The position numbers and the translations under genes were made by a program. Below, in pieces: positions 1 to 6,550 of a DNA stretch of 10,124 nt (positions within the stretch are counted from its first letter, which is position 1; each line of letters begins with the position of its first letter). Below the pieces are notes generated by a model, which was not told the origin of the DNA, ran no database searches, and worked only from the letters and a program-made list of their open reading frames with translations. The DNA comes from Oscillospiraceae bacterium (GTDB lineage: Bacteria; Bacillota; Clostridia; Oscillospirales; Acutalibacteraceae), in contig CACZON010000310.1 of the NCBI GenBank assembly GCA_902782805.1, forward strand, positions 1 through 10,124, read 5' to 3'.

Positions 1-27
1 CGTTTAATTGCTTTTTAGACTTAAAGC

Positions 28-64
28 CTCTTTGTTTCAATTATTTTATCAAATAATCAAAGAG
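28..64. repeat. AT-rich inverted repeat, possible hairpin
   Basis: CTCTTTG (28-34) is the exact reverse complement of CAAAGAG (58-64), and the inner TTATTT (41-46) pairs with AAATAA (51-56) around a 4-base loop. The left arm carries an extra six bases between the two stem blocks. Its right end shares GAG (62-64) with the next hairpin, so the two outer stems compete. No gene is visible in 1-186; apart from these two inverted repeats I see nothing there. Confidence 0.4.
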
Positions 65-109
65 ACTGTGAAGGATCCAGGCGTCTTTGTCCCTGACGTT
101 CACAGTCTC
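62..109 (-). terminator. Hairpin downstream of the acyltransferase/transglutaminase gene, probable terminator
   Basis: GAGACTGTGAA (62-72) and TTCACAGTCTC (99-109) are perfect 11-base inverted repeats, with an inner CAGG (78-81)/CCTG (92-95) pairing. On the minus strand the stem is followed by a T-rich but interrupted stretch (TTTGATTATTTG). It lies about 80 bases beyond the stop of the minus-strand gene ending at 187, where a terminator is expected. The imperfect T tract keeps confidence moderate; it could instead be a dispersed palindromic repeat. Confidence 0.45.
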
Positions 110-186
110 CTGCATCCAAAACGATTTTTTGAAAGATTAGTCTGATCCGAAGCTGCTTTTTCGGAAAAATCCGGTTTCCTGTGAGA

Positions 187-2034
187 TCAGAGCATGGGTT
201 CGTAATTCGTATAGACCCAGGTATTGCCCTGCTCATAGGTCAGAAGGAACCCGCTCTTTCCCGTTTCACTCGTATAATCAGGATCGAATACATACGTTCC
301 TCCCGAGAGATTGATCTCAACCCAGGAGTGCTTTCCGAAGCCGCCGCGCTCCATCGGGACTTCGCCGATCATCTGGCGCGCATCGTAGCCGAGGGCCTTC
401 GCAAGATCGCAGAAGGTCGCCGCCATGACGTAGCAATTGCCGTAGCGATTCTCGTAGCCGAAATCCTTGAACCATTCGGCTCCCATCGAATAATCCACCG
501 ACATTCTCGCCCAGGGAAATTTCGCGACCCAATTGAAAGCCTCCTGCAGATCCCAGCCGACTTCGTCGAGCACTGCGGCGGCCTGCGGATTCTCCTCGCG
601 TACCTTTTCTTTGGAAACACCCTGATAGGCGGGTGTTTCCGCGGCGGAGCTTTCGTCATCCGTGCTTACTTCCGAGCTTTCCGGTGCGGAAGCTTCCGGA
701 GGTATTTCCCGGGACGACTCCTGAGAAGCCTCCTGAGAAGATTCGTCGGCAGACTCCGGTTCGGAAATCTCGCTCTGCTGCGGCGTCTCCGATACCGTTT
801 GCGAGGATTCAGCCTCGGTTTCGTGTGTAACCGGCTCGAACGCAAAATGTCCGGGATGACGCAAAAAACCGTAAGTCAGTGAAAAAACAGCTGCGCTGAC
901 CGCCAGTACGATCAGAAGATAGATCATGGTCGTCGAAATACGGTGATGCGAGGTATCGTTTTTCCCCTCTTCCCGCGCTTTCAGGACAAAATGCGAAGCT
1001 GCGCCGAGAACGGTTCCAACGCCGGGAATCAGGCAGAGGATCCAGACGATCAGCCAGCTGACCGCAAGCGCCGCAAGGCAGACAGCCGCAAAAGACCAGA
1101 TCCCGATCGCGTAGGGATCCACGCCCCAATAGCGCAAAATCAGGCGGATAAAAATCAGATGGATCAGATAGATCCCGAACGAAGCCCGATCGAGCGCGCA
1201 CAGCGCTCGGGTAAAGAAGTTCTTCTCCCCGGAATCCGCCGGGATCGAAGCGAACAGCGAGAAAACCCCACAGGAGAGCAGCGCCGTAAGCGGCGACGCA
1301 TAGTTCAAAAGAACGTTCAGAAAAGAAAGTCCTTTGTCATAACAAAGATACGCTGCAGCCGCCAGACCGCCTGCGCCGACGAGAACCAGAAGGATCGCGA
1401 GCGCTTTCGGAAGCGGCTTTTTAAAGATCAGATATCCCGCAAACAGATAGAGCGGATAGATCGAAGATACGGGGATCGAAAACCCGACGGAAAGATCGAG
1501 CAGCTCCAGCAGCGGCAGAAGAGACACGAATACAAACAAAACGAGGACGAGATACCAGAGCGTCGCAACGGAGAGCTTTTCCGCCGCTGCGCGGAACAAC
1601 GGCAGCAGCAGATAAAGTCCGATCAGAACGTAAAGATACCAAAGGTGCGACCAGCTTTTTCCGGTCAGGATATTGAGGAAGCCTCTCCCGACCGCCGAGG
1701 CGGTCAAGACCTCGCCGTTGAGAAGCATATCGAACGCACGGAACAGAAGCACCGCCGCCGCAAGTGCGATCACGACACGCAGAATATACTTTGAAAACAG
1801 CTTTTTCAGCGAAATTTCCCGCGCGGGATCGAGCAGCAGCGCGCCGGTCACCATCAAAAAGCAGGGAACCGCCCAGGAAAGCGCCTCGACTACGGCCATT
1901 GATCCGGCGTAGACGCTCCGGGAGATCCGGCTCTCATAGAGAATTGCCGCGGAATTTACCGTATGAAGCAAAACGATCGCGATACAAGCGAATGCCCGCA
2001 GGAACGATAAATTAGCGTAGTACTTTTGTTTCAT
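187..2034 (-). CDS. Acyltransferase-3 membrane protein fused to an extracellular transglutaminase-like domain
   Basis: The 615-residue protein has three parts. Residues 1 to about 345 are a polytopic acyltransferase-3 domain: the N-terminal LRAFACIAIVLLH carries the family's conserved Arg13 and His24, VPCFLMVTGALLL spans 56-68, and SHLWYLY follows at about 129-135. This family O-acylates cell-surface glycans using cytoplasmic acyl donors. An extra membrane helix (about 370-390) leads into a Ser/Glu/Pro-rich linker (about 400-470). The last 130 residues are a transglutaminase/cysteine-protease-like domain with Cys534 (GNCYVMA), His569 (KHSWVEI) and Asp584 (FDPDY) in the canonical order. With the usual ten acyltransferase helices plus one more, this domain would lie outside the cell. 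The start ATG at 2034 follows the upstream lipoprotein stop by 18 bases, with AAGGAAG overlapping that stop, so the two are co-transcribed. The substrates of both halves are unknown. Confidence 0.88.
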   Translation of the reverse strand: MKQKYYANLSFLRAFACIAIVLLHTVNSAAILYESRISRSVYAGSMAVVEALSWAVPCFLMVTGALLLDPAREISLKKLFSKYILRVVIALAAAVLLFRAFDMLLNGEVLTASAVGRGFLNILTGKSWSHLWYLYVLIGLYLLLPLFRAAAEKLSVATLWYLVLVLFVFVSLLPLLELLDLSVGFSIPVSSIYPLYLFAGYLIFKKPLPKALAILLVLVGAGGLAAAAYLCYDKGLSFLNVLLNYASPLTALLSCGVFSLFASIPADSGEKNFFTRALCALDRASFGIYLIHLIFIRLILRYWGVDPYAIGIWSFAAVCLAALAVSWLIVWILCLIPGVGTVLGAASHFVLKAREEGKNDTSHHRISTTMIYLLIVLAVSAAVFSLTYGFLRHPGHFAFEPVTHETEAESSQTVSETPQQSEISEPESADESSQEASQESSREIPPEASAPESSEVSTDDESSAAETPAYQGVSKEKVREENPQAAAVLDEVGWDLQEAFNWVAKFPWARMSVDYSMGAEWFKDFGYENRYGNCYVMAATFCDLAKALGYDARQMIGEVPMERGGFGKHSWVEINLSGGTYVFDPDYTSETGKSGFLLTYEQGNTWVYTNYEPML

Positions 2035-2052
2035 CGCTTCTTCGTTACTTCC

Positions 2053-2619
2053 TTAATATACCAGGCCTTCATCACCGATACAGCCCTGATGGTTGTTTTG
2101 TAATTCTTCTTCCGCCTCATACAAGGCTCTTTCCTGCTTTTTGGTGGAAATCGTCTCGCCCGAGAACGTTTTGTATTCGAGATAGCAGTAATCGCCGTCG
2201 GAATAAATCGTACAGCGATCGGTTTCGGAGAACGGAACGCTGTGGATCGTACGGAACAGATCGCGGCCCAATACGAGGCTCATCTCGTAATCACCGGGCG
2301 CTGAGGCCGGCGATGAAGACGCGAAGCAGAGCAGGCGGATCTCCCCGTAGTCAAAAGGTTCTCCCTTTTTCAGGGTGTTCCCCGTAAACTCCTTTTTCTC
2401 CTCGCATTTTGCCGAGAGCGCCGTGATCGCGAAACCGCTGCGGTTTTCGATCGCAAGCTGATAGACGGTTTCGCCTTCCTGCGTGCCGATTTTATGAAGC
2501 GAAGTAAGATCGGCCGTCTCCAGAGCAGACGAATGCTCGCTGCAGCCGACCAGCAGCAGCGCAAGCAGAATCATCAGAATCAGGGCGATCCGTCGTTTTA
2601 CGTTCATGAACTCGTTCAT
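2053..2619 (-). CDS. Small lipoprotein of unknown function
   Basis: This 188-residue protein begins with basic residues (VKRR, 7-10), a hydrophobic helix and a lipobox LVGC with Cys26 as the probable lipidated residue, so it should be anchored on the outer face of the membrane. The mature part is soluble and mostly beta-prone (for example VYQLAIENRSGFAITALSAK), with two further cysteines close together near the DRCTIYSDGDYCYLEY region. I do not recognise a named family. The start is ambiguous. ATG 2619 is only one base from GGAG, while a second in-frame ATG at 2607 (residue 5) lies 13 bases from it; both leave the signal peptide intact. It is the first gene of a two-gene operon with the acyltransferase/transglutaminase protein, which suggests a shared envelope role. 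Confidence 0.82.
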   Translation of the reverse strand: MNEFMNVKRRIALILMILLALLLVGCSEHSSALETADLTSLHKIGTQEGETVYQLAIENRSGFAITALSAKCEEKKEFTGNTLKKGEPFDYGEIRLLCFASSSPASAPGDYEMSLVLGRDLFRTIHSVPFSETDRCTIYSDGDYCYLEYKTFSGETISTKKQERALYEAEEELQNNHQGCIGDEGLVY

Positions 2620-2634
2620 TCTCCTTCGGAGAAT
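2618..2634 (-). promoter_or_regulatory. Hairpin sequestering the lipoprotein ribosome binding site
   Basis: In the minus-strand transcript ATTCTCC-GAA-GGAGAAT is a perfect 7-bp stem with a 3-base loop. The 3' arm contains the GGAG Shine-Dalgarno core and the first two bases of the ATG at 2619. The hairpin would therefore occlude initiation at that codon. A second AAGG (2635-2638) sits at its 5' foot and would come within 10 bases of the ATG at 2607 if the stem is folded. The pairing is seen directly; the regulatory role is inferred. Confidence 0.5.
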
Positions 2635-2686
2635 CCTTATGCGCAGGCGGCTCCCGTGCGTTTCGGAATCTTTTTTACAAATTGAT

Positions 2687-2715
2687 ATTATAGCACTTTT
2701 CTATGGGAATTTCAA
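2687..2715 (-). promoter_or_regulatory. Housekeeping-type promoter for the lipoprotein-acyltransferase operon
   Basis: On the minus strand TTGAAA (2710-2715) and a perfect TATAAT (2687-2692) are separated by exactly 17 bases, with a TG one base before the -10 box (extended -10). Transcription would start near 2680, giving a 5' leader of about 60 bases that includes the hairpin over the ribosome binding site. This is a near-ideal sigma-70/sigma-A promoter. Confidence 0.8.
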
Positions 2716-2736
2716 CAAAAAACTCCCGGCTTCCCG

Positions 2737-2765
2737 CGCAACGCCTTGCAATCGGAGCGTTTGCG
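2737..2765. promoter_or_regulatory. Inverted repeat over the glycosidase promoter, candidate operator
   Basis: CGCAACGC (2737-2744) matches the reverse complement of GCGTTTGCG (2757-2765) apart from one missing A. The two arms flank the -35 box and reach the -10 region of the plus-strand promoter. LacI-type sugar repressors use similar GC-centred palindromes with CGTTT/AAACG arms, so a sugar-responsive repressor site is plausible. The regulator is not in the window. Confidence 0.35.
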
Positions 2766-2774
2766 TATTATGAT
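2746..2774 (+). promoter_or_regulatory. Probable promoter of the glycosidase gene
   Basis: TTGCAA (2746-2751) and TATGAT (2769-2774) are separated by 17 bases on the plus strand, a good sigma-A match, about 48 bases before the start codon. It lies back to back with the minus-strand promoter; the two -35 boxes are about 30 bases apart, so regulators bound between them could affect both units. Confidence 0.55.
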
Positions 2775-2821
2775 AAAAAAAACTGTGTTTTTCAGAATCA
2801 ACAGGAAAGGAAGCGAAAGCG

Positions 2822-4747
2822 ATGTTTTGGAAATGTGATGAAAAAGGCGTCTTTGCCTTATACGAAAAGGAACAACTCCTCTTTTTCGGCTATGCCCAGG
2901 CGAAAACGGCCGACGGACGCGCGATTGATACCCGCACCGCCCGTTATCTCGGAAAGGAAGAGGAAAACGGCGCGCTTCTCCTTCGATATGAAGCGGAAAA
3001 CGGACTTGTGCTGACCGAGAAGCTCTCGCAGATCGAAAATGGGATCCCCTGCGCGCAGTGTACGCTTTCGGACCGCAGCGGCGCCGAAATCGAGACCAAC
3101 CGCCTCGTCCCCCTGATCGCAAACGGCAACGACGATGCCTGCCCGACCTGCTGGAGCAGCCTTTTTTCAAAAATGCTGCTCGTTCCCTACGACAACGATC
3201 AATGGAACCGCTACGAAGCGGTCCCGCTGCGCGTCGGCAGGCGCAGCTATGAGCTGACCGAGCTGCTCAACGAAGAAAGCGGCGAAGGTCTGCTCTTCGG
3301 CGCGATCGATTATGACCGCTGGAAAAACGCGATCGTCTGCTCCCACGCTTCCACCCGTCACCTGCTCTGCATCAGCGGCGTTGCGGACGAGGGCACGAAA
3401 GACGTCTGCCCCCACGGAACGATCCTCGGGGTTTCCGTCTCCTCCGCGCGCTTCGTTTTCTTCTTCGGCAGCGACTGGCGCCGGGTGCTGGAGGACTACG
3501 GCCGTCTGATCGAAAAGCTCCATCCGCCGGTTCGCTGGGAGGAAGGCGTTCCCTTTGGATTCAATACCTTTGCCGGGCTTGCGCGCAAGATGAGCAACGA
3601 GGTCTTTGAGCGTACGGCAGATTTTATGATCGATACGCTCCTGCCGCGTTCCTTCCAGAACAACGGCGTCGTCTATCTCAATCTCGACGGCGGCTGGCAG
3701 ATGCTGCCGGAGGACGAGCGCGTTCGTATCCGCGAAAAAATCAAGGCGAAGGGCCAGAAGGTCGGCCTTTACGACGGAACCTTTGTCTTCCGCCCGCGCC
3801 GCGATACCGGCTTTGAAACCGAGATTCCCGGCTGTCCGGGGCATACCTTCGCGGAAATCATGCTGCGCGATCCTTGGGGAGAGCTGCTCGAGCCGGTCGA
3901 CGGGCTCTACGCGATGGACGTAACGCACCCGCTCTGGAGGGAATATACGCGCCGGAAATTCGAAGACTATAAAGAATGGGGTTACGATTACCTGAAGATC
4001 GATTTTCTCTCCCACGGCGCGATGGAGGGCGTTCACTTCGACAAATCGATCCGCACCGGACGCCAGGCAATCAATAAAGCCTATGAATTTCTGCGTGAGC
4101 TGATCTCACCGGAAAACATGGGCAAGCCTTTCTTCCTGAGCCTTTCGATCGCCCCGCTCTTCCCCTGCGGCTTCGGCCACGCGCGCCGATTCTGCTGCGA
4201 CGCCTTCGGTACCAACGAATACATCGAATACGTTCTCAATACGCAGACCTACGGGTGGTGGGAAAACCGGACGCTCTACGATTTCAACGATCCTGATCAT
4301 ATTGTGCTTCTCAAAAGCTTCAATATTCCGCGCGACACACGCGAAGGCGAGGCCCGCGCCCGCTATACAACGGCGGTGATCTCCGGCGCGATGATGCTGC
4401 TTTCCGACGATTTCGACCGCCCCGAAGCGGTCGAGCGTGCGCTGAAATTTGCCTGCAACGAGGAAGTCAACGCGATCGCCCGCTCGCGCGTTGCATTCCG
4501 GCCGTCCGCACCGAACGGCGCCTCATCCGCCCACGTCTATACCGCAGAAATCGGCGGCGAAACTTACGCGGCGGTTTTCGGCTGGAAGCTTTGCCCGGAG
4601 GAGATCGTCTTCTCCCCGGAAAAAGCCGGTTTGCCGCGCGGAACGTATCGCGACCTCTGGAGCGGAAAACGGTTTGATCTGAGCAACGAAGACCTGAACT
4701 GGAGGCTCGATTCCTGTGACGCGATGCTTCTGAAATTCGAGGCTTGA
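2822..4747 (+). CDS. Clan GH-D glycoside hydrolase, alpha-galactosidase-like (GH36/GH27 type)
   Basis: This 641-residue protein has no signal peptide, so it should act in the cytoplasm on imported oligosaccharides. An N-terminal beta-sandwich (about 1-240) is followed by a TIM barrel. The barrel shows NLDGGWQ, then YDYLKIDFL, whose Asp394 is the likely nucleophile at the position of the family's K-x-D motif. It continues with the CDAFGTNEY segment (Asp460) and NDPDHIV (489-495), which resembles the NDPD motif of GH27/GH36 alpha-galactosidases. Asp460 is a candidate acid/base, but this is less certain. The last 80 residues form a C-terminal beta domain (VFGWKL, YRDLWSGK). The ATG at 2822 has AAAGGA ten bases upstream. 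It is monocistronic between a divergent operon and a terminator. The substrate is most likely a terminal alpha-galactoside, but alpha-N-acetylgalactosaminide or another related sugar cannot be excluded. Confidence 0.8.
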   Translation: MFWKCDEKGVFALYEKEQLLFFGYAQAKTADGRAIDTRTARYLGKEEENGALLLRYEAENGLVLTEKLSQIENGIPCAQCTLSDRSGAEIETNRLVPLIANGNDDACPTCWSSLFSKMLLVPYDNDQWNRYEAVPLRVGRRSYELTELLNEESGEGLLFGAIDYDRWKNAIVCSHASTRHLLCISGVADEGTKDVCPHGTILGVSVSSARFVFFFGSDWRRVLEDYGRLIEKLHPPVRWEEGVPFGFNTFAGLARKMSNEVFERTADFMIDTLLPRSFQNNGVVYLNLDGGWQMLPEDERVRIREKIKAKGQKVGLYDGTFVFRPRRDTGFETEIPGCPGHTFAEIMLRDPWGELLEPVDGLYAMDVTHPLWREYTRRKFEDYKEWGYDYLKIDFLSHGAMEGVHFDKSIRTGRQAINKAYEFLRELISPENMGKPFFLSLSIAPLFPCGFGHARRFCCDAFGTNEYIEYVLNTQTYGWWENRTLYDFNDPDHIVLLKSFNIPRDTREGEARARYTTAVISGAMMLLSDDFDRPEAVERALKFACNEEVNAIARSRVAFRPSAPNGASSAHVYTAEIGGETYAAVFGWKLCPEEIVFSPEKAGLPRGTYRDLWSGKRFDLSNEDLNWRLDSCDAMLLKFEA

Positions 4748-4812
4748 CACTTCGGGTTTTTCGTTTGCAGCAGACCGCCTCATAGGGATGAATGATCGAA
4801 AACATAAAAACA

Positions 4813-4832
4813 GCAGCGGTTTCATCCGCTGC
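4813..4832 (-). terminator. Second hairpin terminator of the SipW/sortase operon
   Basis: GCAGCGG (4813-4819) and CCGCTGC (4826-4832) form a perfect 7-bp stem with a 6-base loop. Read on the minus strand, the stem is followed by TGTTTTTATGTTTT, a usable U tract. It lies about 45 bases beyond the signal peptidase stop and just after the bidirectional terminator, giving tandem termination for the minus-strand operon. Confidence 0.6.
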
Positions 4833-4841
4833 CGGGATATG

Positions 4842-4869
4842 AAAAAAGCCGGGATCCCCGGCTTTTTTT
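4842..4869. terminator. Bidirectional intrinsic terminator between convergent units
   Basis: AAAAAA, then GCCGGG (4848-4853), a 3-base loop, CCCGGC (4857-4862) and seven T residues form a classic symmetric rho-independent terminator. It serves the plus-strand glycosidase gene (stop at 4747) and the minus-strand operon ending at 4879. Confidence 0.92.
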
Positions 4870-4878
4870 GATTTGATT

Positions 4879-5442
4879 TTATAATTCCTGCTCTGCGTCA
4901 TTCTGCATTTTTGCAGCCCGCCGGCTGCGCAGAAGCGAAGCAAGCATATTGAACATCACGCCGCACAGCGCCAGGATCAGCGCGTATATTTTTCCGACGC
5001 CGCTGGAATAAAGCGAAAGGAAGCGTCCGAAAACTGCGAAATGGTGTTCCACCTTGCCGATTACTGCCTCATACAGAACGGGATCAGGATCATTGATCGA
5101 GTTCGCATCGCCTTTTGTGATGAAATCCCGTTCAAAAGAGCGGTTTTCCACGATACGATGGAGCACGGTGGTATCGCCTCTTGAAAAAGCGATGATATCT
5201 CCTTCCGCGAGGTCTTTCGGTTCGGCAGCCTTTACGTAAACAACGCTTCCCACAGGAAGCTCCGGCTGCATGCTCGGGCTTACAACGCTGTAGATTTCAT
5301 AGCCGAAAAAACGCGGCACTGACAGTGGTACCGCCGTCACAATTACGAAAACAAGGATCAGCGTTCCGATGATGTTACAAAGGGCGGGAATCCACTTCCC
5401 ACCCTTTGTTTTGGAACGTTTATTCAACGTTTCTTGATGCAT
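4879..5442 (-). CDS. sipW: SipW/ER-type signal peptidase I
   Basis: This 187-residue membrane protease is of the Ser-His (ER/SipW) subclass of signal peptidase I. Ser57 lies in SPSMQPELPVG, followed by His95 (TVLHRI) in place of the bacterial catalytic Lys, and a GDANSIND box with Asp112 and Asp118. An N-terminal membrane anchor (about 17-40) and a C-terminal helix with a basic tail (about 145-175) bracket the catalytic domain. In Bacillus subtilis SipW processes TasA and TapA, and here two TasA-like proteins lie upstream in the same operon. The ATG at 5442 is preferred over an earlier TTG at 5478: it sits one base after the previous stop (TAA-G-ATG), and AGAGGA lies within the last codons of the preceding gene. 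It is the last gene before the terminators. Confidence 0.9.
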   Translation of the reverse strand: MHQETLNKRSKTKGGKWIPALCNIIGTLILVFVIVTAVPLSVPRFFGYEIYSVVSPSMQPELPVGSVVYVKAAEPKDLAEGDIIAFSRGDTTVLHRIVENRSFERDFITKGDANSINDPDPVLYEAVIGKVEHHFAVFGRFLSLYSSGVGKIYALILALCGVMFNMLASLLRSRRAAKMQNDAEQEL

Positions 5443-5443
5443 C

Positions 5444-6550
5444 TTATTCTTTCCTCTTGCGTTTCTTTGCCGCTGCAATCAGCCATGCAATCAAACCGAT
5501 TCCCAGAACACCGCCGCCGGCAATACCGGCAATCGCGATCGGAGAAAGTCCGCCTGAACCATCACCGCCGCCGGGGCCTAACGGGACATTGGAGGAATCA
5601 TCGATGTTGATGATTTCTTCGGGAGTGGAAGAATCAAACGGAGAGGAGCTGCCGGATGATCCGCTGCTTTCAGAGGATTCACCGCCCTGGGACGATTCAG
5701 AGGACTCGCCGCCCTGAGAGGACTCGCCGCCCTGCGAAGATTCACCGCCCTGGGAGGACTCACCGCCCTGCGAAGATTCACCGCCCTGGGAGGACTCGCC
5801 GCCCTGAGAGGATTCACCGCCCTGGGAGGACTCGCCGCCCTGAGAGGATTCACCACCCTGGGAGGACTCGCCGCCTTGTGAAGATTCTCCGCCCTGAGAG
5901 GACTCACCGCCCTGAGAGGATTCACCGCCCTGGGAGGACTCGCCGCCCTGAGAGGATTCCGTCTCTTCACGGATGTATTCCAGATTCCAGATGTTCGGTC
6001 CGTCGGAAGGATCTTTTAATGTACCGGTGATGTTGTATGCACGGGGACGATAACCGTCAATGTGATGGAACGCAATAACCGGGCTGTCGCCGATTGTTCC
6101 GAAATAGGTGATCGGAGGATGTCCGGGGATTTCTTCACGTGTTGCGTAATCAATGAAGTTGAGCGTATACTCCACCGCGTTGCCGAGCATTCCATACGCT
6201 ACGACGAAATCCATATCCTGAGTTACCGCAAAGTTCATCGTCGTGAGCGAATCCTGACCACTGATGCGGACGCCGCGGATGATATATTTCGTATTATCAT
6301 TGAGTGTGATCTTATCGCCGGCGAAAGCAATCGTGAAGCTGTCCGGCATGGAAATCGTAACACGGGAGTTCGCCGCAATACCGGCCATTTCGATATAGTC
6401 GGCACCGGATTCAACCGTACCGTTGTTTCCGGGGAAGATCCTGACTTTATAGGTGTAAGGATCGCCGTCGGCTGCCGAAACGCTTAACGCGAAGCAGCAC
6501 AGGAAGACGAGCAGGAGCAGCAAGCTGAGAATTCTTTTGGTAAATTTCAC
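5444..6550 (-). CDS. Cell-surface protein with MucBP-like region and tandem SSQGGE repeats
   Basis: This 368-residue protein has a Sec signal peptide (cleavage near VSA-AD, about residue 27), a beta-rich globular region, and a MucBP-like segment (about 130-195, beginning YTLNFIDYATREEIPG). A long stalk follows: 14 perfect SSQGGE hexapeptides (residues 199-282), one further copy after a Ser/Glu insert, and a Ser-rich tract. The C-terminus has NVPLGP, a Gly-rich stretch, a membrane helix (about 336-361) and the basic tail KKRKRKE, but no LPxTG or KTGD motif. The architecture suits a membrane- or wall-attached display protein whose flexible stalk crosses the wall. The start is GTG at 6550, directly abutting the previous TAA, with AAGGAGGAGG just upstream. 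Ligand and function are unknown. Confidence 0.82.
   Translation of the reverse strand: MKFTKRILSLLLLLVFLCCFALSVSAADGDPYTYKVRIFPGNNGTVESGADYIEMAGIAANSRVTISMPDSFTIAFAGDKITLNDNTKYIIRGVRISGQDSLTTMNFAVTQDMDFVVAYGMLGNAVEYTLNFIDYATREEIPGHPPITYFGTIGDSPVIAFHHIDGYRPRAYNITGTLKDPSDGPNIWNLEYIREETESSQGGESSQGGESSQGGESSQGGESSQGGESSQGGESSQGGESSQGGESSQGGESSQGGESSQGGESSQGGESSQGGESSQGGESSESSQGGESSESSGSSGSSSPFDSSTPEEIINIDDSSNVPLGPGGGDGSGGLSPIAIAGIAGGGVLGIGLIAWLIAAAKKRKRKE
5705..5956 (-). repeat. 14 tandem 18-bp units encoding SSQGGE
   Basis: The 252-bp tract is exactly 14 x 18 bp. Every unit encodes SSQGGE on the minus strand while synonymous positions vary. The Glu codon alternates GAG/GAA through most of the array, and the Ser codons alternate in step. 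This gives a 36-bp higher-order unit in several stretches and points to growth by two-unit duplications. Confidence 0.97.

Noticed and set aside
181..882. Plus-strand open frame of 233 codons at the left end
   Set aside because: It is antisense to the transglutaminase domain, whose Cys, His and Asp motifs fix the coding strand.
943..1794. Plus-strand open frame of 283 codons, very rich in Arg and Gln
   Set aside because: It is the antisense shadow of the acyltransferase membrane domain, and its composition reflects complemented hydrophobic codons.
3167..4036. Minus-strand open frame of 289 codons inside the glycosidase gene
   Set aside because: It is antisense to the catalytic barrel of a well-supported enzyme and has no recognisable features of its own.
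5443..5478. TTG start at 5478 for the signal peptidase
   Set aside because: It would overlap the upstream gene by 35 bases, and the ATG at 5442 has a good ribosome binding site and a normal N-terminus.
5705..5956. CRISPR-like direct repeat array
   Set aside because: Units are contiguous 18-bp coding repeats with no spacers.
5578..6030. Extra open frames on both strands across the repeat array (Arg/Pro-rich products)
   Set aside because: An 18-bp repeat without stops stays open in several frames. Only the SSQGGE frame continues into a signal peptide and a membrane anchor.
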